NCBI GenBank assembly: GCA_902727915.1
Contig: CACVAU010000072.1
Location: 22,162 to 86,161, forward strand
Source: an uncultured Sulfurovum sp.
Lineage (GTDB): Bacteria; Campylobacterota; Campylobacteria; Campylobacterales; Sulfurovaceae
Direction of reading: 5' to 3'
DNA: 64,000 bases
The translations under genes were made by a program, and so were the position numbers. Below are positions 1 through 8,773 of this stretch, one piece after another. Every line of letters begins with the position of its first letter. Positions within the stretch are counted from its first letter, which is position 1. The notes under the pieces are model-generated. The model did no database searches, was not told where the DNA came from, and was given only the letters and a program-made list of their open reading frames with translations.

Positions 1-1136
1 GTAAACTTCTCTATACTAAAGAAGCAGCTCATTCTACAGAACGTATTATTCATGCTGGAGGAGATGCTACAGGACGTTACATGCATTATTTTATGATGGT
101 TGAAAATAAACATCAATTACAACGAAATACTCTAGTTTATGATCTCTTAATTCAAAATGGAAAATGTTTTGGGGTGAATGCCTTGGTTAATTATCGAGCA
201 GAAACCATTTATGCTGATGATGTGATTATTGCATCTGGAGGCGTTGGTTCATTGTATGAGTTTAATACCAACTCAAGAACCGTCTCAGCTGATATTCATG
301 GTATTTGTGTTGAAAAAGGCATAGAACTTCGTGATATGGAAATGATGCAATTTCATCCTACGGTTTTTGTTAAAACACCTTATGCAAGAAAATTACTGTT
401 AACTGAAGCACTCCGAGGGGAAGGTGCATATATTGTTTCAGAAGATGGAAAGCGTTTTTTATTTGATTATGATGAAAGAGGGGAGTTGGCTTCTAGGGAC
501 ATTGTAAGTCGTGCTATCTTTGATTATAAACGTAAAACAGGAGAAGAAGTTTATTTAGATTTTTCAATGTTTGAAGAAGAGTGGTTTGTTAAACGTTTTC
601 CTAATATTACACGAACATTTGAAGCCATTGGTTATAATTTTCCAAAAGACAGAGTGCCTATTTCTCCAGCATTTCATTATGCTGTTGGAGGAATTAAATG
701 TGATACAGATGGATGTGTAGAAGGCATTGATGGTCTTTATGTTATTGGTGAAGCTTCTTCTACAGGTGTTCATGGTGCCAATCGTTTGGCTTCAAACTCT
801 TTATTGGAAGGCGTGGTTTTTGCTAAACGTGTGGCAGAGTATATTTTAGCCAAAGAACATAAAGAGTTAGAAATTCCAAATTTTGATAAAGAGTATAAAA
901 ATATTGTTCATCATGAAAATGACAAAGTATATAAAAGACGCTTACGAAAAATCATGTGGGATGATATGGGGGTTATGCGTACGAAAAAAGGTTTACTTGA
1001 AGCAAAAAATGAAATTTTTGACATGAAAAACCGAGATATAGGAAGGCTTTTGGAGTTAAGGCTTAATACAGCTTCAGCCATTGTTGAAGCTGCTTTGAAG
1101 CGAACTGAAAGTTTAGGAACGCACTATATAGAGTAG
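1..1136 (+). CDS. nadB: L-aspartate oxidase, C-terminal part (cut by window start)
   Basis: Flavoenzyme that oxidises L-aspartate to iminoaspartate, the first step of de novo NAD synthesis, in the cytoplasm. The reading frame is open to the window edge: codons from base 3 already encode EAAHS and HAGGDATG, motifs upstream of the first in-window ATG (81), so that ATG is internal and the true start lies outside. Further family motifs are QFHPT, TEALRGEGA and GANRLASNSLLEG (FAD-binding and active-site region of the succinate dehydrogenase/fumarate reductase/NadB superfamily). GVHGANRLASNSLLEG and the short helical C-terminus fit NadB better than SdhA or FrdA. It ends with TAG at 1134-1136, convergent with the porin gene. 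About 377 residues are visible, of roughly 480-530 in the family. Confidence 0.88.
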   Translation, partial: KLLYTKEAAHSTERIIHAGGDATGRYMHYFMMVENKHQLQRNTLVYDLLIQNGKCFGVNALVNYRAETIYADDVIIASGGVGSLYEFNTNSRTVSADIHGICVEKGIELRDMEMMQFHPTVFVKTPYARKLLLTEALRGEGAYIVSEDGKRFLFDYDERGELASRDIVSRAIFDYKRKTGEEVYLDFSMFEEEWFVKRFPNITRTFEAIGYNFPKDRVPISPAFHYAVGGIKCDTDGCVEGIDGLYVIGEASSTGVHGANRLASNSLLEGVVFAKRVAEYILAKEHKELEIPNFDKEYKNIVHHENDKVYKRRLRKIMWDDMGVMRTKKGLLEAKNEIFDMKNRDIGRLLELRLNTASAIVEAALKRTESLGTHYIE

Positions 1137-1150
1137 TGTGAGAGAAGAAG

Positions 1151-2626
1151 TTAAAAAAGGTAATTCATCTCTAAACGTACAGCATTATAACTGGGATCCT
1201 TTTTAAAGCTACCATCTAAATTAGCAACTTTATGATTTTCTGTGATAAAGCCTGTACGCATTTTCATCATAAAGTTGGGGGTATCTTTAAAACGCTTAAC
1301 AATATCAAAAGTAAAGATGCTTAAGTCAGCTGTGGTACCTGGTTTATTATCATCAAAGTCTTGTATGGCATAGCGACTCATGATACGAAGCCCCTCAACT
1401 AAACCAGCTTTTGATAAGTCATAATCAGCTCTAAGCATGGCTGTTTCTGTGTTAGCATACCAATTCATTCTTGACATAGCTCTTGTGTATCCTGCTGTGG
1501 GTTGGGCATGCCAAGCAGCAATAATATCACCACCATCTTTGACATCTGAATAGCCAATACGCAGTGAACCTGCACCATAAATAAAGTCTAAGCGTGAAGA
1601 AATAATAGCATTATCTAAATTATTAGGGTTGCTATAGCCTATGGTATTTGTTTTAAGATTTGCACCCCCTATGGCTCCTGCCCCATTGTCAAACTGATGC
1701 ATATAACGTATGGCTGGTTTTATTTTTAACCCATTGTCCAATTTATATTTATAGCTTCCTTCAAGTACAAGAGAAGAAACAAGGTCGGGAACAGCTGTAT
1801 AGCCTATTTTTATGTTACTGTTATCAATACTAGTGTTTTGTGTCTCAAATACTAAAATACGATCATTTATTCCTTTTGCATCGAGTTTAGAGTAGGTTAA
1901 ACCTTTGTGCATTGCCCCATCATCATTGCCAGTCCATTTGGCATAAGGATTGCTTGTGTCATCATTATAGGCTAACACTCGGTGAAAGTTTTCATGGTCA
2001 CGTAATTTCATTTTTGTAATATAAGCCAGTTGTATTTTTGTATTGGGTAATGTTCTAATCCGTAAATTAGCACCTTCAAAAGCAACTGGAATCATTTTTG
2101 TATCATGTGATTTTAGTAAATTTGTTTCAAGTAAAAAACGTCCAACTTTTAGCTCAGCCCTATTTTTTTTAAAGGATAAGTAGTTTTCTGTAAGCGCTGT
2201 CATGCCATCTCTATTACTTGTTGCTACAGCATGACGTGAAAAAGTATCTTTTCCATAACGATAATCTCCAATTTCATCTTTATTAACATGATTAGGGTTT
2301 TGAGAGGTATACACACCTGTAGTAAAAGAAACACCTTTATATCTTGCACTTTTGTATGTTAGGTTACCACCAAGTCCAACAGCATAATGGCTAACATCAT
2401 CGGGACCACCATCAAAAATAAAAGTGTTTGATCTCAATCGTCCATAAAGGATACCTTCAGAGAGAACTTTTGTAAAATCATCCACTTCTTTAGGACGTTT
2501 TTTGTATTTGACAGTCATGTTACATTGTATACGCTGTTTAGGGCTAGGCTTTTTTTGTTTTTGAATTTCTTTTGCATAAGAAAAATTTGTACCGTATAGT
2601 AATATAAAAGTGAGTAGAGTTTTCAT
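1151..2626 (-). CDS. Outer-membrane porin, Campylobacterota OprD-like family
   Basis: Predicted 491-aa beta-barrel for passive diffusion of small solutes across the outer membrane. It has a short hydrophobic Sec signal (about residues 1-18, cleaved near SYA), then long runs of alternating polar and hydrophobic residues rich in Tyr, Gly and Asn, and it ends in NYLF, the terminal-aromatic signature of BAM-assembled barrels. The N-terminal phrase EGILYGRLRSNTF is typical of porins found across Campylobacterota, whose substrates are mostly unknown. ATG at 2624-2626 is preceded by a purine-rich ribosome site. It is convergent with nadB and divergent from the symporter gene, so it is probably monocistronic. 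Confidence 0.8.
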   Translation of the reverse strand: MKTLLTFILLYGTNFSYAKEIQKQKKPSPKQRIQCNMTVKYKKRPKEVDDFTKVLSEGILYGRLRSNTFIFDGGPDDVSHYAVGLGGNLTYKSARYKGVSFTTGVYTSQNPNHVNKDEIGDYRYGKDTFSRHAVATSNRDGMTALTENYLSFKKNRAELKVGRFLLETNLLKSHDTKMIPVAFEGANLRIRTLPNTKIQLAYITKMKLRDHENFHRVLAYNDDTSNPYAKWTGNDDGAMHKGLTYSKLDAKGINDRILVFETQNTSIDNSNIKIGYTAVPDLVSSLVLEGSYKYKLDNGLKIKPAIRYMHQFDNGAGAIGGANLKTNTIGYSNPNNLDNAIISSRLDFIYGAGSLRIGYSDVKDGGDIIAAWHAQPTAGYTRAMSRMNWYANTETAMLRADYDLSKAGLVEGLRIMSRYAIQDFDDNKPGTTADLSIFTFDIVKRFKDTPNFMMKMRTGFITENHKVANLDGSFKKDPSYNAVRLEMNYLF

Positions 2627-2882
2627 TATTTTCCTTGTTTTCTTAAAAAAATATATTAATGTTAAATTATATTATATTGTATCTTGTAGGTCGTTTTTAA
2701 TTGTGTATTATTTGTATAGATGGATAAATTTTTAGGAATTGTTGACTCTTGTAACAGGGAGTAAAGCCCATAATAACAATAAAGAGTAGACTTATATAGA
2801 AAAAGATAACACTTGTTAAAACTTAATCTCACTTTGAAGTTCTCTTTTGTTATAATCAAAAAATTCGCTATCAAGGTAGATA

Positions 2883-4391
2883 ATGCAATCAAATTTTACA
2901 ACATTAGATTGGATAATATTTTTTTCTTATTTTTTAATTTTAATTTTAACAACGGTCATTCTTAGTCAAACAAAAGTCAAAACTTCCAGAGATTATTTTA
3001 CAGGTGGAAATGCTATGCCTATGTTTGCTGTGGCAATCTCTGTTTTGGCAACTTCTCAATCAGCAGCTACTTTTTTAGGAGGTCCTGAATACTCGTATAA
3101 GCATAATTTAACTTTCTTGGGCTTTTATGCTTCTGCTTTTTTAGCTGTTATTTTTGTTTCTAAAGTATTGGTTCCTAGATTTTATGCCATTAATGCCATT
3201 ACCGTTTATGAATATTTAGAGCATCGTTATGGGGAAACTTCTAAACGTTATGCTGGGGTTATGTTTTTGATAGGTCGTCTTTTTGCATCAGGTGCTAGGC
3301 TTTATATCGGTGCATTGGCTATTTCAATGATACTTTTTTCAGACATATTGGTTTTACACGTAGCCGTTTCAATTATCATTTTAATGATAGGTGCTTTAGG
3401 TTATACCTATTTTGGAGGGGTAAAGTCAGTTATTTTTTCAGATATTATTCAAGCTTTAACCTATGTTGGCGCAGGTGTGGCAGTATTGATTTATTTATAT
3501 TATTCACTCAACAGTGACTTTTCAACCATTGTACATACCCTTTCAGAAAATGACAAATTAAAACTTGTAGACTTTTCTTTTTCAGGAGGCTTTAGCATAT
3601 GGACATTGCTTACAGGTTGGTTTTTACTCAACATTGCAGCCTATGGACTTGACCAAGACATGACACAAAGAGTACTGACCTGTAAAAACAAAGAAGAGGG
3701 TGCTAGGTCGCTTATTTATTCGATTGTTTTTACCATTCCTGTGGCTTTTCTTTTTTTAGCCATTGGTTTACTTCTTTATTTATTTTATCAACACCCTGAA
3801 CTTACTTCCATAAAATCAGCCTGTATAGACCAAAATGTAGATGGACAATCTGTAACGATATTTATGCTCTATATTTTAAACGAAATGCCAGAAGGACTTA
3901 GAGGCTTAGTGACAGTAGGTGCGATTGCAGCTGCACTTTCTTCTACGAACTCTGTACTTTCTGCTATGTCATCTGTAGCCATTGAAGACATTTATAGACC
4001 TTGGATTTCTAAAAATGCTAAAGACGAAAAGCATTATTTAAATGCCAGTCGCTTTATGGTGATTATTTTTGCTGTGCTTCTTTCATTTATGGCAATGATA
4101 TCCTTTTATTGGCAGCAGTATACAGAGCTTCCTTTGTTAAATTTTGCTTTACAAGTTATGGCATTTGCTTATGCTTCTCTTCTAGGTGTTTATGGGGCTG
4201 CTATTTTTACAGACAGGGGAAATGAAACGACTGTACTTTACGCTTTGATAGGTGGTTTTTTAACGGTACTCTTTTTACAGCCATATATTCTTGGGGCTGT
4301 GATGGATATAAAAGTAGACTTTGCTGTTATGATGATCTTAGGAACCTTAGTTGCCTTTGGAATTATGATGCTAGGTACAAATAAAAAATAA
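2883..4391 (+). CDS. Sodium:solute symporter (SSS family)
   Basis: A 502-aa integral membrane protein with about 13 hydrophobic segments, matching the length and pattern of the SSS family (PutP, PanF and SGLT relatives) that couples Na+ entry to uptake of an organic solute. Family features seen are the N-terminal phrase SRDYFTGGNAMP, the helix with ATSQSAATFLGGPEY that helps form the substrate and sodium sites, and YTYFGGVKSVIFSDIIQ in the middle. The substrate cannot be deduced. An AAGGTAGATA ribosome site precedes ATG 2883. The sirtuin gene follows after 12 bp on the same strand, so the two are probably co-transcribed. Confidence 0.85.
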   Translation: MQSNFTTLDWIIFFSYFLILILTTVILSQTKVKTSRDYFTGGNAMPMFAVAISVLATSQSAATFLGGPEYSYKHNLTFLGFYASAFLAVIFVSKVLVPRFYAINAITVYEYLEHRYGETSKRYAGVMFLIGRLFASGARLYIGALAISMILFSDILVLHVAVSIIILMIGALGYTYFGGVKSVIFSDIIQALTYVGAGVAVLIYLYYSLNSDFSTIVHTLSENDKLKLVDFSFSGGFSIWTLLTGWFLLNIAAYGLDQDMTQRVLTCKNKEEGARSLIYSIVFTIPVAFLFLAIGLLLYLFYQHPELTSIKSACIDQNVDGQSVTIFMLYILNEMPEGLRGLVTVGAIAAALSSTNSVLSAMSSVAIEDIYRPWISKNAKDEKHYLNASRFMVIIFAVLLSFMAMISFYWQQYTELPLLNFALQVMAFAYASLLGVYGAAIFTDRGNETTVLYALIGGFLTVLFLQPYILGAVMDIKVDFAVMMILGTLVAFGIMMLGTNKK

Positions 4392-4403
4392 AGGAGATAA
4401 ATA

Positions 4404-5102
4404 ATGAACAATAAAAAAGTATACATCGTAAGTGGTGCAGGGCTTTCAGCAGAATCAGGCATTAGAACTTTTAGAGACAGTAATGGTTTATGGGAAGATT
4501 ATAAGGTTGAAGATGTTTGTTCAACAGATGGCTTTCGTCGAGACCGTCAATTGGTGTTAGATTTTTATGATGCACGTAGAGCTGATTTAGAGACTAAAGA
4601 ACCAAACCATGCCCATAAAAAATTAGCAGAACTTAAACATGCTTATCCTGAAAATATTGTGATGCTAACACAAAATGTGGATGACATGTTAGAAAGAGCA
4701 GGATGTGAAGAGATAGTACATTTACATGGTACTTTAACCGACTTACGTTGTGAAGATTGTGAAACGGTTTTTCCTATTGGGTATAAAACACAAGAAGGAG
4801 CTGTTTGTCCAGCCTGTGGCTCTTCTAAGGTTCGTCATAATGTTGTGATGTTTGGTGAGGCTGCACCAGAATATAAACACTTAAATAAGCTTTATTCAGA
4901 AGCTGATATGGTAGTGGTTATTGGGACCTCAGGTCAAGTGATTGACACAGCATATATGGCTCAACGCATTCATAATTCTATTTTAAATAATTTAGATGTA
5001 GATGAGTTTCATGATAGAGCTTTTAAACATAAGCTATATTTACCAGCTACTCAGGCAGCTGATGAGGTTTGTAATTTAATTGAAGCATTTTTAGAAGTTT
5101 AG
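4404..5102 (+). CDS. cobB: NAD-dependent protein deacylase, sirtuin class III
   Basis: A 232-aa sirtuin that removes acyl groups from lysines using NAD+. The Rossmann entry GAGLSAESGIRTFRD lies near residues 11-25. Tyr55 and Arg58 in FYDARR form the Y-x-x-R pair that in CobB/SIRT5-type sirtuins binds succinyl or malonyl lysine. TQNVD is at about 89-93, the catalytic His is in HLHG (about 108), and two zinc-binding pairs follow (CEDC and CPAC). Length and motifs are complete. A strong ribosome site (AAGGAGATAAATA) overlaps the end of the symporter gene. The Y-x-x-R pair suggests desuccinylase activity as well as deacetylase activity; this is inference from the family. Confidence 0.88.
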   Translation: MNNKKVYIVSGAGLSAESGIRTFRDSNGLWEDYKVEDVCSTDGFRRDRQLVLDFYDARRADLETKEPNHAHKKLAELKHAYPENIVMLTQNVDDMLERAGCEEIVHLHGTLTDLRCEDCETVFPIGYKTQEGAVCPACGSSKVRHNVVMFGEAAPEYKHLNKLYSEADMVVVIGTSGQVIDTAYMAQRIHNSILNNLDVDEFHDRAFKHKLYLPATQAADEVCNLIEAFLEV

Positions 5103-5104
5103 GC

Positions 5105-5551
5105 TTAAGTAACGCGTCTGCCCCACTTAAAGTAACGTTTGTACTCTTTAAGTTTAGAAATAACAATACGCTTATGGTAAGAACTAGCATGAATAAAACG
5201 ACCATTTCCAAGATAGATACCTACATGGTTTATACGCTTTTGTTTGCGAGAGTTGAAGAAGATAAGGTCACCTTTTTTTAGGTTTCTTTTACTAACTTTT
5301 TTACCAACTTTGGCTTGTTTCCAAGAATTTCTTGGAATCTCAATACCATTTTGTTCAAAGACTTCTTTAGTAAAACCAGAACAGTCAAAGCCACGTCTAC
5401 CATTACCACCCCAAACATACTTTTTACCAAGTTGCGCTTTAGCTACTTTTTCAATATAGATGTTTTTATAGTAGTCAAAGTCTTGTGCTTTTATTGAGAT
5501 AGAAAATAAAATAACAGTTAGTATAATTAAAAAATTCTTTCGTAATAACAT
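5105..5551 (-). CDS. Secreted NlpC/P60 cell-wall hydrolase
   Basis: A 148-aa exported protein with an N-terminal hydrophobic signal segment (about residues 5-22), followed directly by one NlpC/P60 domain. The catalytic Cys is in GFDCSGFT, the His in NHVGIYLGNG, and the third polar position in FIHASS. The family cleaves peptide stems of peptidoglycan (D-gamma-glutamyl-diaminopimelate bonds) in the periplasm. There is no SH3 or LysM targeting domain. It is convergent with the sirtuin gene, with only 2 bp between stops. A longer paralogue with the same catalytic layout lies at 20488-21138. Confidence 0.86.
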   Translation of the reverse strand: MLLRKNFLIILTVILFSISIKAQDFDYYKNIYIEKVAKAQLGKKYVWGGNGRRGFDCSGFTKEVFEQNGIEIPRNSWKQAKVGKKVSKRNLKKGDLIFFNSRKQKRINHVGIYLGNGRFIHASSYHKRIVISKLKEYKRYFKWGRRVT

Positions 5552-5738
5552 TAATAATCCTTTAAATAAAAAAATTCAGGAATTATACATTTAAAAACTT
5601 TATTTAAGATTATTTTATAATTAAAATAAAACAATTAAACATAACTGTAGCATAATTACTATTATTAATTCAAATTATAGATTTGAATAAATTTTTTAGA
5701 TAAATTTGTGCAAATAGCCACGCTTAACGCTAATTGTG

Positions 5739-5744
5739 TATAAT
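5739..5744 (+). promoter_or_regulatory. Probable -10 element for the mqnE operon
   Basis: TATAAT lies 28 bp upstream of the mqnE ATG. No convincing -35 box is found at the usual distance, as is common in Campylobacterota vegetative promoters. Confidence 0.45.
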
Positions 5745-5771
5745 GACAAAAAATATTATGGACAATAGAAT

Positions 5772-6836
5772 ATGACATTAATTGAAAAAGTAAAAAAGCG
5801 AATTAGACTAACACAAGAGGAAGGTGAAGCTTTATATGAACTTGATTTATTTACGCTTGGTGAATTGGCTGATGAGATTCGGCAGGAAAAGTTTGGTAAA
5901 AAGTCTTACTTTAATATAAACCGTCATATTAACCCCACCAATGTTTGTGCTGATGTTTGTAAGTTTTGTGCTTATTCAGCAACCAGAAAAAATCCAAATC
6001 AATATACAATGAGTCATGATCAAATTTTAGAAATAGTAGATAATTCTGTCTCTCTTGATGCAAAAGAAGTTCACATAGTATCTGCACATAATCCCAATGA
6101 TGGGGTAGAGTGGTATATGGGAGCATTCAGAAAGATAAAAGCTAAATACCCTAACTTACATGTAAAAGCCATGACGGCAGCAGAGGTGGATTTTTTAACA
6201 CGTGAATATGGACATAGTTATGATGAAGTACTGGATATGATGATAGAAAATGGTGTTGATTCTATGCCTGGTGGTGGCGCAGAGATATTTGATGAAAAAG
6301 TTCGAGAGTATTTGTGTAAAGGAAAAGTAACCTCAGCACAATGGTTAGACATTCATGAAAAATGGCACAACAAAGGGCGTGAAAGTAACGCAACCATGCT
6401 TTTTGGACATGTTGAAAATAGAAGTCATCGCATAGATCATATGTTAAGACTACGTGATGTTCAAGATAGAACCAATGGTTTTAACGCTTTTATTCCCTTA
6501 GTCTATCAACGTGAAAACAACTACATGAAAAACTGTGACTTCCCTTCAGGGCAAGAGATCTTAAAAACGTATGCCATTGCTAGAATTATGTTAGATAATA
6601 TCCCTCATATTAAAGCCTATTGGGTAACAGCATCGGTTAACTTGGCATTGATTGCCCAAGAATTTGGCTGTGATGATTTGGATGGAACCATTGAAAAAGA
6701 GTCCATTCAAGCAGCAGCTGGTGCAAAAAGTTCTAAAGGTATGCAGTTAGATGAATTTATAGAACTGATTAAAAGTTCTGGGTTTACACCTGTTGAGCGA
6801 GACTCTTTGTATAATGAGCTTGTGGTACACGACTAA
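5772..6836 (+). CDS. mqnE: Aminofutalosine synthase, radical SAM (menaquinone synthesis)
   Basis: A 354-aa radical-SAM enzyme that joins the chorismate-derived enolpyruvyl-benzoate to SAM to give aminofutalosine, an early step of the futalosine route to menaquinone. The CxxxCxxC cluster is in CADVCKFC (about residues 56-63). MPGGGAEIFDEKVRE and RESNATMLFGHVE distinguish MqnE from its paralogue MqnC. Menaquinone is the usual quinone of Campylobacterota and would feed the oxidases encoded later in this window. It leads a run of four same-strand genes with short gaps. The ribosome site before ATG 5772 is weak. Confidence 0.9.
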   Translation: MTLIEKVKKRIRLTQEEGEALYELDLFTLGELADEIRQEKFGKKSYFNINRHINPTNVCADVCKFCAYSATRKNPNQYTMSHDQILEIVDNSVSLDAKEVHIVSAHNPNDGVEWYMGAFRKIKAKYPNLHVKAMTAAEVDFLTREYGHSYDEVLDMMIENGVDSMPGGGAEIFDEKVREYLCKGKVTSAQWLDIHEKWHNKGRESNATMLFGHVENRSHRIDHMLRLRDVQDRTNGFNAFIPLVYQRENNYMKNCDFPSGQEILKTYAIARIMLDNIPHIKAYWVTASVNLALIAQEFGCDDLDGTIEKESIQAAAGAKSSKGMQLDEFIELIKSSGFTPVERDSLYNELVVHD

Positions 6837-6851
6837 GAAAAAAGGAAAAAA

Positions 6852-7619
6852 ATGAAATTAACATTCATAGGTAACGGTAACATGGCAAAAGCCCTCATTG
6901 AGGGTTTAGTAAGTTCTTATGAGATAGAAGTATTTGGTCGAAATGAAGCATCGTTAAAAGCATTAAAAGAGCGTGTTCCTCAAATTACTACGAAAGTTTT
7001 GGGTGAGCTAGAGGATATGACAGACAAGAACATAATTTTGTGTGTGAAGCCTTATTCTTTACCTGAATTAGCACCAAAACTAAGTGGTGAAGCCAATGCA
7101 CTTTACTCTGTTTTGGCTGGAACTTCCATCGAGAGTTTAGCAACACAGATCAAAGCTAAAAAGTACATCCGAACCATGCCAAACTTGGGGGCAAGTCATT
7201 TAAAGTCTATGACAACCATTACGGGTGATGAGTGTTTAAAAGAACAAGCCATTGATATTTTTAATCAGATTGGTAGAAGTTTATGGTTGAGTTCGGAAAA
7301 TGAATTGGACATTGCCACAGGTGTTGCAGGGTCTGGACCAGCTTATTTGGCACTCATCGCTGAAGCGATGGCAGATGGTGCTGTGCAACAAGGACTTAAG
7401 CGAATGGATGCACAGACTTTGGTAACGGGTCTTTTTGAAGGTTTTGCACCATTACTGGCTAATGATAACCCAGCCGATATTAAAGATGGGGTGATGAGTC
7501 CAGGGGGAACAACAGCAGCTGGTTATGCAGCCATGGAGCGTGGGGCTGTGCGAAATGCGATGATGGAAGCCGTTGCTGATGCTTATGCTAAAGCCAAAGA
7601 ACTAAAAGCTAAGAACTAA
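6852..7619 (+). CDS. proC: Pyrroline-5-carboxylate reductase
   Basis: A 255-aa NAD(P)H-dependent enzyme that makes the last step of proline synthesis in the cytoplasm. The N-terminal Rossmann motif FIGNGNMAKALIEG is followed by the dimerisation/substrate region GVAGSGPAYLALIAEAMADG (about residues 157-176) and the signature MSPGGTTAAGYAAMERG near residue 220. Full length. It begins 15 bp after mqnE, with an AAAAAAGGAAAAA ribosome site. Confidence 0.93.
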   Translation: MKLTFIGNGNMAKALIEGLVSSYEIEVFGRNEASLKALKERVPQITTKVLGELEDMTDKNIILCVKPYSLPELAPKLSGEANALYSVLAGTSIESLATQIKAKKYIRTMPNLGASHLKSMTTITGDECLKEQAIDIFNQIGRSLWLSSENELDIATGVAGSGPAYLALIAEAMADGAVQQGLKRMDAQTLVTGLFEGFAPLLANDNPADIKDGVMSPGGTTAAGYAAMERGAVRNAMMEAVADAYAKAKELKAKN

Positions 7620-7625
7620 CACTTT

Positions 7626-8075
7626 ATGGAAAAGATTTATTATCCTTACTCAGCGTTTCGTGAAGACTTAAAAATACTTACACAGAAAGTAGACCAACCT
7701 TTTGAGGTACTTTTACCCATTTCCAGAGGTGGCTTAAGTATGGGACAGATGTTGGGGGAGTTTTATGACATTCGTGAAGTTTATGCCATTAATACCATTG
7801 GTTATGATGATAGCAAGAAGCTTGATGAGGTTAAAGTTTTTAATATTCCTATTTTACAAGCAGGACAACGCGTATTAATTCTGGATGACATTGTGGACTC
7901 TGGTGATACTTTAGTGGAAGTTTTAAAGGTTTTAAAAACCAAATATCCAGAAACTACTTTTGAATCAGCTTCCATTTTTTATAAACCAACAGCTATAATA
8001 GAACCTACATGGTGGGTCAAAGAAGCAAAAGGCTGGATAGAGTTCTTTTGGTCTGAGGATCTGAAAAAAGATTAA
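7626..8075 (+). CDS. Purine-type phosphoribosyltransferase
   Basis: A 149-aa type I phosphoribosyltransferase. The PRPP-binding loop is VLILDDIVDSGDTL (about residues 81-94), and PISRGGLSMGQML near residue 31 is the other conserved glycine loop. Size and layout resemble xanthine-guanine phosphoribosyltransferase (Gpt) and related salvage enzymes that convert free purine bases and PRPP to nucleotides, and WWVKEAKGWIEFFW at the C-terminus resembles the aromatic base-stacking segment of that group. The exact base is not determined. It begins 6 bp after proC. Confidence 0.78.
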   Translation: MEKIYYPYSAFREDLKILTQKVDQPFEVLLPISRGGLSMGQMLGEFYDIREVYAINTIGYDDSKKLDEVKVFNIPILQAGQRVLILDDIVDSGDTLVEVLKVLKTKYPETTFESASIFYKPTAIIEPTWWVKEAKGWIEFFWSEDLKKD

Positions 8076-8085
8076 AGGCTATGAA

Positions 8086-8610
8086 ATGCAAGTTTTAAAA
8101 TTTTTATTGGGCATTGTTTTAGTGCAATTGGTTACGGCTGTTTTAATTTATATTTCACCCATAAACTTAGAGGATTTAGGGTCTTTGGTTCGTTTGGTGT
8201 TACCTCTCTTTTTTGTAGCCCTTATGGTTGCTTTTTGGTTTTCTTCGCTCTCTGCACATTTAAAAAAAGATTTTGAACATAAGATGAAAGATAGTTTTGC
8301 TAAAGAGCGAGAAGCACTTAAAGTAAAAGCAGAAAGGGCGAAGACAAGAGTGGTAAAAGAGGCTCAAAAAGACATTGCTAGAGAAGCCAAAGTAACCCAT
8401 GCAAAAGCCAATTTTAAAGTGGGGGCTTCTTTTGCTGGGGTTTTGGGAGTAGGGGCATTATTTATTTTTGCACAGTTGGTGACAGCTGGACTTTTAACCA
8501 TGACAGCAGCTGGTGGGCTTATTGGTGGTTATTATTGGCGAGGTAAACGCATAGAAAAAGAGAATCTTACTCAATTAGAAATTATTGATACTAAGGTGAT
8601 AGAAAAATAG
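8086..8610 (+). CDS. Unknown membrane protein with central coiled coil
   Basis: A 174-aa protein of unrecognised family. Two hydrophobic helices lie at about residues 3-22 and 35-52. A strongly charged Lys/Glu/Ala-rich stretch (about 58-105), likely a coiled coil, follows. A second pair of hydrophobic segments spans about 111-150, and the tail is short and charged. It is the last gene of the mqnE-proC-phosphoribosyltransferase run and is followed by a hairpin. The layout suggests a helical hairpin anchored at both ends, but no function is assigned. Confidence 0.65.
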   Translation: MQVLKFLLGIVLVQLVTAVLIYISPINLEDLGSLVRLVLPLFFVALMVAFWFSSLSAHLKKDFEHKMKDSFAKEREALKVKAERAKTRVVKEAQKDIAREAKVTHAKANFKVGASFAGVLGVGALFIFAQLVTAGLLTMTAAGGLIGGYYWRGKRIEKENLTQLEIIDTKVIEK

Positions 8611-8630
8611 TTTCTTAGGCTATATAAGGA

Positions 8631-8656
8631 ATAAGAGAGTTATTCACCTCTCTTAT
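8631..8656 (+). terminator. Probable terminator after the mqnE-proC run
   Basis: A perfect 9-bp stem (ATAAGAGAG / CTCTCTTAT) with an 8-nt loop lies 21 bp after the last stop codon. The T-rich stretch downstream is interrupted, so termination efficiency is uncertain. Confidence 0.55.
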
Positions 8657-8773
8657 CTACTTTAGTTATATTGTTTTTTATGTAATTTAGGTTCTTTTGA
8701 CTTTTATTGATTTTTTTATATTAAACTTTTATCGAAATGCTATGACATTAAAAAAATTTCAAAAGGGTTTATT

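Noticed and set aside
1..1136. Reading the first gene as fumarate reductase or succinate dehydrogenase flavoprotein
   Set aside because: Motif GANRLASNSLLEG with a short C-terminus fits aspartate oxidase; no SdhB/FrdB neighbour follows.
2662..2892. 76-codon minus-strand ORF between porin and symporter
   Set aside because: Low-complexity AT-rich translation, no ribosome site, and it occupies the divergent promoter region.
7626..8075. Reading the phosphoribosyltransferase as PyrE or Apt
   Set aside because: It lacks their specific motifs and length; only the general purine-type PRPP loop is clear.
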